From Nitrospirota bacterium (GTDB lineage: Bacteria > Nitrospirota > CAKKRA01 > 9FT-COMBO-42-15), in contig JACPZJ010000169.1 in the NCBI GenBank assembly GCA_016195585.1, positions 1 through 9,935 of the forward strand: a stretch of 9,935 bases of DNA, read 5' to 3'. Under the pieces are notes generated by a model. That model was given only the letters and a program-made list of their open reading frames with translations, ran no database searches and was not told the DNA's origin. Numbering within the stretch: the first letter of the stretch is position 1; the number at the start of each line of letters is the position of its first letter. A program made the translations under genes and the position numbers. Positions 5,179-9,935 of this stretch are shown here, in pieces.

Positions 5179-6519
5179 ATGCTAAGCGGACTGACATCAA
5201 AACTGGATGCGATCTTAAAGAAGATAAAGGGCAGAGGGGTTCTGAATGAAGAGACTATTAGCGAATCCCTGCGTGAGGTGAGGCTTGCGCTGCTTGAGGC
5301 TGATGTAAACTTTAAGGTTGTAAAGGATTTTATTGATAATGTTAAGGAGAAGGCGCTCGGAAGCGATGTGATGAAGAGCCTTACTCCCGGCCAGCAGTTT
5401 GTAAAGATTGTCCACTCTGAATTATGCAGGATAATGGGTGAAAAGCAGACATCGCTGCACCTTTCACCAAACCCTCCAACGATTATAATGCTTGTCGGCC
5501 TGCAGGGCTCTGGCAAGACAACAACTGCGGGCAAGGTCGCCAATTATTTTAATAAGAACAACAAGAAGGTGCTGCTTGTACCAGCAGATACAAGAAGGCC
5601 TGCGGCAGTTGAACAGCTTACCCTGCTCGGCAGGCAGTTAAATATAAATACATATAATGCAGGCGAAGAAAAGGATCCTGTTAAGATATGCAAGGCCGCA
5701 TCTGATGCGGCATGGAAGGAAGGCTATGATGTTGCTGTATTAGACACAGCAGGGAGGCTTCATATTGACTCTGACCTGATGAATGAGCTTAAGGAGATCA
5801 GGGCAAAGGCAGCCCCACATGAGGTTTTGCTTGTGGCTGATGCAATGACAGGCCAGGATGCTGTAAACATTGCAGAGCAGTTTAATAATGAAATCGGTTT
5901 AACTGGTGTAATACTTACCAAATTAGATGGCGATGCAAGAGGCGGCGCTGTACTTTCTATCAAGGCTGTTACCGGGAAGCCGATAAAATTTGTAGGGACA
6001 GGCGAGAAACTGGATGCCTTTGAGGTATTTTACCCTAACAGGATGGCATCAAGGATACTCGGTATGGGTGATATCCTCTCCCTTATAGAGAAGGCAGAGG
6101 AGGCATTTGATCAGAAAAATGTACAGGCACTGGGAAAGAAGCTCCAGAGCGATGCCTTTACACTTGAGGATTTTCTGGATCAGCTCAGGCAGATAAAAAA
6201 GATAGGGTCTCTGGATCAGATTATCGGCATGATACCGGGTTTAAACAAGCTTGGAAACCTCTCGGGGGCTGCCCTGCCGGAAAAAGAGGTTGTGAAGGTA
6301 GAGGCAATAATAAACTCAATGACAAAAAGGGAGAGACTGAATCCTGAGATAATTAATGGAAACAGGAAGAAGAGGATATCTTCCGGAAGCGGGACACAGG
6401 TGCAGGATGTGAACAGGCTGTTAAAGCAGTTCCTACAGATGAAAAAGATGATGAAGTCCATGATGGCAGCAAGCGGGAAGGGGAGGTTCATGCGAAACCC
6501 CATGGCGTTTATGAGGTAG
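5179..6519 (+). CDS. ffh: Signal recognition particle protein Ffh (SRP54)
   Basis: Ffh binds the SRP RNA and hydrophobic signal sequences at the ribosome, and brings them to FtsY and the SecYEG channel in a GTP-dependent cycle. The 446 residues show the N domain helices (1-90) and then the G domain: P-loop GLQGSGKT (107-114), DTRRPAAVEQL (137-147), DTAGR (189-193), TKLDG (247-251) and GTGEKLDAFEVF (273-284). The M domain (about 325-435) has the RNA-binding RKKRISSGSG (397-406) and a methionine-rich end (QMKKMMKSMM). The length is normal. The ATG at 5179 gives the expected MLSGLTSKLD N terminus, but there is no visible Shine-Dalgarno site, and a promoter-like element sits directly upstream. 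secY, its functional partner, lies in the same window about 4.5 kb upstream. Confidence 0.98.
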   Translation: MLSGLTSKLDAILKKIKGRGVLNEETISESLREVRLALLEADVNFKVVKDFIDNVKEKALGSDVMKSLTPGQQFVKIVHSELCRIMGEKQTSLHLSPNPPTIIMLVGLQGSGKTTTAGKVANYFNKNNKKVLLVPADTRRPAAVEQLTLLGRQLNINTYNAGEEKDPVKICKAASDAAWKEGYDVAVLDTAGRLHIDSDLMNELKEIRAKAAPHEVLLVADAMTGQDAVNIAEQFNNEIGLTGVILTKLDGDARGGAVLSIKAVTGKPIKFVGTGEKLDAFEVFYPNRMASRILGMGDILSLIEKAEEAFDQKNVQALGKKLQSDAFTLEDFLDQLRQIKKIGSLDQIIGMIPGLNKLGNLSGAALPEKEVVKVEAIINSMTKRERLNPEIINGNRKKRISSGSGTQVQDVNRLLKQFLQMKKMMKSMMAASGKGRFMRNPMAFMR

Positions 6520-6567
6520 GTTATAACAGCATTTACTGAATTGTAAATTGCAAAGATAAAAGGATAG

Positions 6568-6616
6568 GTAGGACAGCCGTCTCGGCTGTTAGACAGGCGG
6601 GACCCCCCTGTCCTAC
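6568..6616 (+). repeat. REP-like compound palindrome between ffh and rpsP
   Basis: GTAGGACAG (6568-6576) is perfectly complementary to CTGTCCTAC (6608-6616), giving a 9-bp outer stem. Two inner hairpins compete with it: ACAGCCG (6573-6579) with CGGCTGT (6583-6589) around a TCT loop, and GACAGG (6592-6597) with CCTGTC (6607-6612). The block is GC-rich against an AT-rich background. Such compound palindromes in intergenic DNA are typical of dispersed REP-type elements. The next T run begins 9 bases after the stem and is short, so termination would be weak. Other genomic copies cannot be checked here. Confidence 0.65.
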
Positions 6617-6632
6617 TGTAGAGATTTTTCAA

Positions 6633-6664
6633 TAAAGCGAAGCGACTTTTTAAAGCGAGGTGAC
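6633..6664 (+). repeat. Imperfect tandem repeat carrying the rpsP ribosome-binding site
   Basis: Two units starting TAAAGCGA at 6633 and 6651 lie 18 bases apart and agree at 12 of their first 14 positions. The second unit supplies GCGAGG (6655-6660), the Shine-Dalgarno-like site for the GTG start of rpsP. This may be a small duplication; any regulatory meaning is unknown. Confidence 0.5.
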
Positions 6665-6667
6665 GAG

Positions 6668-6937
6668 GTGGCAGCAAAAATAAGACTTGCAAGGATGGGA
6701 AGGCACAAGAGGCCGTTTTATCGTATTATTGTGGCTGATTCAAGGATGCCGAGAGACGGCAGATTTTTGGAGGTCCTTGGCACATACGACCCCTTGGCCA
6801 ACCCGGCAGCGGCGGACATAAAGGCAGAAAAGGTGATAAGCTGGCTTAACAAGGGTGCGGAGATGACCGATGTTGTAAGGACGATCTTTAAAAGGAACGG
6901 TGTATTACAGCAGTTTAGGGAAGTTAAGGGGAAATAG
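6668..6937 (+). CDS. rpsP: Ribosomal protein S16
   Basis: S16 binds 16S rRNA early in assembly of the lower body of the 30S subunit. The 89-residue protein starts MAAKIRLARMGRHKRPFYRI and continues with IVADSRMPRDGRFLEVLGTY and DPL, which is the diagnostic S16 core. It ends with a C-terminal helix segment (VISWLNKGAEMTDVVRTIFKRNGVL). The start is GTG at 6668, chosen because it gives the family N terminus and has GAGG (6657-6660) seven bases upstream. It follows ffh after 148 bases of repeat-bearing DNA and precedes khpA, the usual company of rpsP. Length and composition are normal. Confidence 0.98.
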   Translation: MAAKIRLARMGRHKRPFYRIIVADSRMPRDGRFLEVLGTYDPLANPAAADIKAEKVISWLNKGAEMTDVVRTIFKRNGVLQQFREVKGK

Positions 6938-6979
6938 CTTTTAATTGCCCGGTCACTTGGACGACGGCTCATTTACAAC

Positions 6980-6986
6980 AGGAGGT
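6980..6986 (+). promoter_or_regulatory. Shine-Dalgarno site deciding the khpA start
   Basis: AGGAGGT at 6980-6986 is a near-perfect ribosome-binding site 7 bases before ATG 6994. The in-frame GTG at 6985 overlaps this site and therefore cannot sensibly be the start. Confidence 0.9.
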
Positions 6987-6993
6987 GTTACTG

Positions 6994-7224
6994 ATGAAAG
7001 AGCTAATTGAGTACATTGCAAAATCTCTTGTAGACAAGCCTGAGAGTGTTGCTGTGCATGAGGTTGCCGGCGAGAAGACAACAGTCCTTGAGCTTCGTGT
7101 TGCACAGGAGGATCTCGGTAAGGTAATTGGCAGAGATGGCAGGACAGCAAGGGCAATGAGGACAATCCTGAATGCTGCCGGCACAAAGTTGGGCAAACGT
7201 TGCGTCCTTGAGATTTTAGAATAA
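6994..7224 (+). CDS. khpA: KH-domain RNA-binding protein KhpA
   Basis: KhpA is a small cytoplasmic single-KH-domain protein that binds RNA. In Firmicutes it pairs with KhpB/EloR and affects cell elongation and mRNA fate; in other phyla its role is little studied. The 76 residues start MKELIEYIAKSLVDKPESVA and contain the GxxG loop as GRDG (46-49) in the stretch LGKVIGRDGRTARAMRTIL, ending KLGKRCVLEILE. This is the typical length and pattern of the rpsP-linked family. The strong AGGAGGT site fixes ATG 6994 as the start. It lies between rpsP and rimM, as in many bacteria, which fits a part in ribosome or RNA biology. Whether it partners KhpB here cannot be seen. Confidence 0.95.
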   Translation: MKELIEYIAKSLVDKPESVAVHEVAGEKTTVLELRVAQEDLGKVIGRDGRTARAMRTILNAAGTKLGKRCVLEILE

Positions 7225-7296
7225 ACGGCTTCGTAAAAAGTCCATCTGCTGCGTTGTCGCTTCGGCCTCGCATCTGGAGCTTTTTACTTTGCCGTT
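7224..7296 (+). repeat. Long imperfect inverted repeat between khpA and rimM
   Basis: AACGGC (7224-7229) pairs with GCCGTT (7291-7296). After a 3x3 internal loop, GTAAAAAG (7233-7240) pairs with CTTTTTAC (7280-7287). TCCA (7241-7244) then pairs with TGGA (7275-7278), with one bulged base. The centre (7245-7274) is GC-rich and could fold further. The left arm begins on the last base of the khpA stop codon. Size, symmetry and intergenic placement suggest a dispersed palindromic or MITE-like element. I recall similar sequences as common in some Desulfobacterota and Nitrospirota genomes, but this was not checked. There is no T run directly after the hairpin. Confidence 0.7.
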
Positions 7297-7319
7297 CAAA
7301 TTATGAAAAGCATCTGTAA

Positions 7320-7844
7320 ATGACCGATGATCTTATAACTATCGGAAAGGCGCTGAAGCCCAGAGGCCTGAAAGGCGAGCTTAAGGTCCTTTCGCTAACG
7401 GACCTTCCATCGCGATTCAGTGAATTAAAAGAAGTGATTCTTACTTCGCCTGATGGCTGCAATATCATCTGTAAGGTTAAGGGTATACGCTTTCAGAAGG
7501 GATTCGTACTCCTTTCTTTGGAAGGCTATGATACTATAGAAAAGGCAGAGGGATTCAGGAACTGGCTTGTAAGGATACCACAGGATAATATAAAGGGACT
7601 ATTAGAAGGGCATTACTACTGGTTTGATATCCTCGGGATGAAGGTCTATTCTGATAGCGGGCTTTTCATTGGCGAGCTGATAGATATCTTCCCAACAGGA
7701 AGCAATGATGTCTTTGTGGTAAAAGGAAGGGTGAAGGAGCACCTTATTCCAGCAACCCTGGAGGTTGTAAAGGATGTGGATGTAGCCAACAAGCGGATGA
7801 TCATTCACATCATAAAAGGACTCATAGAGGAAGATGAAATGTGA
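7320..7844 (+). CDS. rimM: 16S rRNA maturation factor RimM
   Basis: RimM binds S19 and helps mature the 30S head. The 174 residues have the N-terminal RimM barrel (about 6-90) with LITIGKALKPRGLKGELKVL and KGFVLLSLEGYDTIEKAEGF. The C-terminal PRC-barrel domain (about 98-170) contains HYYWFDILGMKVYSDSGLFIG, FPTGSNDVFVVKG and HLIPATLEVVKDVD. Length is typical. ATG 7320 must be the start, because an in-frame stop lies immediately before it (7317-7319). No convincing Shine-Dalgarno site is seen, only a weak AAAAG at 7306-7310. The long inverted repeat lies just upstream. The gene overlaps trmD by 11 bases, so the two are probably translationally coupled. Confidence 0.96.
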   Translation: MTDDLITIGKALKPRGLKGELKVLSLTDLPSRFSELKEVILTSPDGCNIICKVKGIRFQKGFVLLSLEGYDTIEKAEGFRNWLVRIPQDNIKGLLEGHYYWFDILGMKVYSDSGLFIGELIDIFPTGSNDVFVVKGRVKEHLIPATLEVVKDVDVANKRMIIHIIKGLIEEDEM

Positions 7845-8568
7845 CATCCTTACTATATTCCCCGTGATGATCTCCTCTGTGCTTAATGAGAGTATACTTA
7901 AAAGGGCGCAGGAGAAGGGGCTTTTTAAGGCAAGGGTGTTAAATATCCGTGATTATGCCGCTGACAAACACAGGATGGTTGATGACTATCCATACGGCGG
8001 CGGCGCTGGAATGGTGATGAAGCCAGAGCCGATATTTGCGGCTTTGGATCAAATAAAGAAAGAAGATCCTGATTTAAGGATAATCCTTGTTTCTCCGCAG
8101 GGTAGGACATTTAATCATAATATTGCCCTTGACCTTAGCAGGGAAAAAAAGAGGCTTGTATTTATCTGCGGCCATTATGAAGGCATTGATGAAAGGGTAA
8201 AGGCCGGCGCCGGCGCAGAGGAAATATCCATCGGCGATTATATACTCACAGGCGGCGAGCTTGCGGCATTGGTTATAATAGATGCCTCTGTGAGGCTGAT
8301 CCCAGGGGTGCTTGGGGATGAGGAGTCGGCAAGATGTGAATCCTTTTGCGATTCCCTGCTTGATTATCCTCACTATACAAGGCCGCCGGAATTTATGGGC
8401 ATGGGTGTTCCTGATGTGCTTTTATCAGGAAATCACGAAGAGATAAGGCGGTGGCGGAGAATGCAGGCCATTATCAATAGCTATTATAAAAGACCTGACC
8501 TGCTTAAAGGGGTGAAGCTTACAGACGAGGACAAAAAGATATTGGATGAGATCAGAAAAAAAGGCTAA
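7834..8568 (+). CDS. trmD: tRNA (guanine-37-N1)-methyltransferase TrmD
   Basis: TrmD methylates G37 next to the anticodon of several tRNAs using S-adenosylmethionine, which prevents +1 frameshifts. The 244-residue protein has the SPOUT deep-trefoil-knot motifs: DYPYGGGAGMVMKPEP (51-66), LVSPQGRTF (85-93), ICGHYEGIDERV (111-122) and ISIGDYILTGGELAALVIID (131-150). The C-terminal part holds the LLDYPHYTRPPEF segment (175-187), where D177 is the presumed general base, and LLSGNHEEIRRWR (196-208). The start at 7834 lies inside rimM, with GAGG (7827-7830) only three bases upstream. The following SPOUT gene overlaps its end by 23 bases. All key regions are intact. Confidence 0.98.
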   Translation: MKCDILTIFPVMISSVLNESILKRAQEKGLFKARVLNIRDYAADKHRMVDDYPYGGGAGMVMKPEPIFAALDQIKKEDPDLRIILVSPQGRTFNHNIALDLSREKKRLVFICGHYEGIDERVKAGAGAEEISIGDYILTGGELAALVIIDASVRLIPGVLGDEESARCESFCDSLLDYPHYTRPPEFMGMGVPDVLLSGNHEEIRRWRRMQAIINSYYKRPDLLKGVKLTDEDKKILDEIRKKG

Positions 8569-9115
8569 TTTATATATTGCCCTGCTTCATTATCCAATTT
8601 ATAATAAGAATAAAAAGATAGTAACAACAGCAGTAACGAGCTTTGATATTCACGATATAGCGAGGCTTGCAAGGACATACGATATACCTAAATTTTATAT
8701 TGTAACCCCCATTGAGTCTCAGAGGCTGCTGACAGAAAGGATTATAAACCACTGGACAGAGGGATACGGCGCAGGATATAATCCCACAAGGGGTGAGGCA
8801 TTAAAGATAGTATCTGTTGTCCCTGACCTGAAGGCTGTGAAGGGCGACATAGCTAAAAAGGAGGGCAGCAGGCCGAAGACAGTTGTTACTGATGCGAGGA
8901 TATTTAAGGGCGCCATTGATTACTCCGTACTAAGAAAGAGGATAAGGAAGGGCAGGACATCTTATCTGGTTCTCTTTGGCACAGGATGGGGAATATCAAA
9001 GAGGCTTATTAATTCTGCGGATTATATACTAAAGCCGATAAGAGGCGGGGCAGGATATAATCACTTATCTGTCCGATCTGCAGTATCAATAATTATAGAC
9101 AGACTTTTGACTTAG
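8546..9115 (+). CDS. TrmD-associated SPOUT RNA methyltransferase (TM1570 type)
   Basis: This 189-residue protein belongs to the SAM-dependent SPOUT family that often sits between trmD and rplS (the TM1570-like family, Pfam RNA_Me_trans/Methyltrn_RNA_4). The RNA substrate is not known to me. Visible features are LYIALLHYPIYNKN (9-22), a conserved AVTSFDIHDIARLARTYDI (29-47), the cofactor-loop signature LFGTGWG (143-149), and the closing LKPIRGGAGYNHLSVRSAVS (162-181), a SPOUT dimer/knot pattern. The ATG at 8546 is the only usual start, and it overlaps the end of trmD by 23 bases with no good Shine-Dalgarno site, so coupling to trmD translation is likely. In at least one deferribacterial genome this domain is, as I recall, fused to TrmD. 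The family call is firm, but the exact activity is unknown. Confidence 0.9.
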   Translation: MRSEKKANLYIALLHYPIYNKNKKIVTTAVTSFDIHDIARLARTYDIPKFYIVTPIESQRLLTERIINHWTEGYGAGYNPTRGEALKIVSVVPDLKAVKGDIAKKEGSRPKTVVTDARIFKGAIDYSVLRKRIRKGRTSYLVLFGTGWGISKRLINSADYILKPIRGGAGYNHLSVRSAVSIIIDRLLT

Positions 9116-9126
9116 GAGGTTTTAAA

Positions 9127-9561
9127 ATGAACTTGATTGAGAGAATAGAAAGAGAGAATATGAAGGCAAGGATCGCTGCCTTTAGTATAGGGGATAATGT
9201 AAAGGTGCATGTTAAGGTTGTTGAGGGAGATAAAGAGAGGATACAGGTCTTTGAGGGCGTGGTAATCGCAAGGGATGGAGGCAGGAATAAAGAGACCTTT
9301 ACAGTAAGAAAGGTTTCGTACGGCGTTGGTGTTGAGAGGATATTCCCTATTCACTCGCCAAAGGTAGAGAAGATTGAGGTTTTAAGAAGCAATTATGTGT
9401 GCAGGGCAAAGCTCTATTACCTGAGAGGAAGAAAGGGCAAGGCAGCAAGATTCGTAGAAAGGGAGAGGTTAGCGCTTCCGGGTGAAGAGACACTTGTTGC
9501 TGAGGCAGCATCTGCAGAGGCACAGACTGCTGAACCTGCTGAAGGTGCAGCGCAGAGCTAA
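9127..9561 (+). CDS. rplS: Ribosomal protein L19 with Ala/Glu-rich tail
   Basis: L19 lies at the 30S-50S interface of the large subunit and contributes to bridge B8. Residues 1-115 form a full L19: MNLIERIERENMK, FEGVVIARDGGRNKETFTV, RKVSYGVGVERIFPIHSPKV, EKIEVLRSNYVCRAKLYYLR and GRKGKAARF. A tail of about 30 residues rich in Ala and Glu follows (EETLVAEAASAEAQTAEPAE and a short end); it is acidic, unlike the basic tail on L17. The start ATG 9127 has a perfect AGGAGGT (9114-9120) six bases upstream, the strongest in the window together with khpA. It is the last gene of the block and is followed by an intrinsic terminator. Confidence 0.98.
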   Translation: MNLIERIERENMKARIAAFSIGDNVKVHVKVVEGDKERIQVFEGVVIARDGGRNKETFTVRKVSYGVGVERIFPIHSPKVEKIEVLRSNYVCRAKLYYLRGRKGKAARFVERERLALPGEETLVAEAASAEAQTAEPAEGAAQS

Positions 9562-9582
9562 AAATTTTTATAGTTAATCAAT

Positions 9583-9628
9583 AAAGCCCATCTCAATTAA
9601 AAAAATGAGATGGGCTTTTGTGTTTTTG
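9583..9628 (+). terminator. Intrinsic terminator after rplS, possibly bidirectional
   Basis: AAAGCCCATCTCA (9583-9595) and TGAGATGGGCTTT (9606-9618) form a perfect 13-bp stem with a 10-base A-rich loop. It is followed by a T-rich tail (TTTTGTGTTTTT region, 9616-9627). It ends the ffh-rplS transcript 21 bases after the rplS stop. On the minus strand the stem is followed by TTTATT and further T/A-rich sequence, so it could also stop the convergent gene downstream. Confidence 0.93.
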
Positions 9629-9668
9629 TATACTGTGCTGACTGCTATAGTTTGATATATGCTGTTAG

Positions 9669-9935
9669 CTAAAGAAATGTTACCTCGCTTGTGGCAGACG
9701 CGACCACGAAGCAGCGTTCATTGTTGGACTGACCATCTGCAGGAAGCAGAAAGAAACCCGGCCGTTCCGGCTGGTAACCCTGTGTGATTCCCACCATTAC
9801 CTCGCCGTCCTTGAAAACCACGCGGATCTTGCGCCCCGGCGCCGGTTTAGACGGGTCAAACTGCTTCACTTCTTTGTGTTTGACATTTCCGGCAAAGTCC
9901 TTTACAAAGAATATGGCCTTGAGGTCAGCGATAAC
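9669..9935 (-). CDS. Conserved protein of unknown function, DUF6982-like (5'-truncated)
   Basis: The minus-strand frame is open from the window edge to the TAG at 9669-9671, so 88 C-terminal residues are visible and the start lies outside. The GTG at 9867-9869 is probably an internal Val. The visible part reads VIADLKAIFFVKDFAGN, a lysine-rich link, then GRKIRVVFKDGEVMVGITQGY, PERPGFFLLPADGQSNNERC and FVVASATSEVTFL. The beta-rich pattern with RPGFF-PAD-SNNER resembles a small domain I associate with DUF6982-type proteins in Nitrospirota, Acidobacteria and deltaproteobacterial groups. That assignment is from memory. No catalytic motif is seen, and its function is unknown. Codon use differs from the rest of the window: four of four arginines are CGN and most isoleucines ATC, against mainly AGG/AGA and ATA upstream. 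It converges on rplS, with the terminator between. Confidence 0.8.
   Translation of the reverse strand, partial: VIADLKAIFFVKDFAGNVKHKEVKQFDPSKPAPGRKIRVVFKDGEVMVGITQGYQPERPGFFLLPADGQSNNERCFVVASATSEVTFL

Noticed and set aside
6568..6640. Palindrome before rpsP as an SRP RNA or tRNA gene
   Set aside because: It lacks the GGAA-loop region of SRP RNA and the cloverleaf arms of a tRNA, and it is too short for either.
6985..6993. GTG 6985 as start of khpA, giving a 79-residue protein
   Set aside because: This GTG overlaps the AGGAGGT site. ATG 6994 has correct spacing and the family N terminus.
1..9935. Defence, secretion, biosynthetic or mobile-element system
   Set aside because: Apart from the partial edge gene, every coding region matches a core translation, transcription or export family. 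No transposase, integrase, nuclease or CRISPR repeat was seen.

Overview
This window is a bacterial housekeeping locus of translation, transcription and protein-export genes. Almost every gene is recognisable from its sequence. Gene order, strong Shine-Dalgarno sites, zinc-binding forms of L36 and S4, and bacterial-type RpoA, Ffh and TrmD mark it as chromosomal DNA of a Gram-negative-like bacterium. Codon choice is skewed: AGG/AGA for Arg and ATA for Ile are frequent even in ribosomal protein genes. Together with a trmD-adjacent second SPOUT methyltransferase, a KhpA gene after rpsP and a probable DUF6982-like gene at the edge, this would fit Nitrospirota, Desulfobacterota or a related uncultured lineage. 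That placement is inference, not proof.

Region 1 (1-5135, + strand) is the distal part of the spc operon and the alpha operon: the 3' end of secY, then map, infA, rpmJ, rpsM, rpsK, rpsD, rpoA and rplQ. There is no adk between secY and map. rpsM starts with GTG and rpsD with TTG. The gaps before rpsM, rpsK and rpsD hold possible RNA structure: a pseudoknot-like fold, a hairpin, and a cluster of palindromes with a possible promoter. L17 (rplQ) carries a Lys/Glu/Ala-rich tail of about 80 residues.

Region 2 (5179-9561, + strand) is the ffh-rpsP-khpA-rimM-trmD-SPOUT methyltransferase-rplS block: SRP GTPase, S16, KH RNA-binding protein, 16S maturation factor, tRNA m1G37 methyltransferase, a TM1570-type SPOUT protein and L19. 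A candidate promoter lies so close to the ffh start that the transcript might be nearly leaderless. A REP-like palindrome sits before rpsP and a long inverted repeat lies between khpA and rimM. rimM/trmD and trmD/SPOUT overlap, which suggests translational coupling. A clear intrinsic terminator follows rplS.

Region 3 (9669-9935, - strand) is the 3' part of a convergent gene cut by the window edge. It encodes a small conserved domain of unknown role and has different codon usage from the rest, with all CGN arginines and mostly ATC isoleucines.

Together the genes make ribosomal proteins and RNA polymerase alpha, mature the 16S rRNA and tRNA, process nascent N termini, and target proteins to the Sec translocon. 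I found no CRISPR array, transposase, tRNA, rRNA, defence system or phage gene. The noteworthy points are intergenic RNA/DNA structures, protein tails and locus organisation rather than a new multi-gene system.
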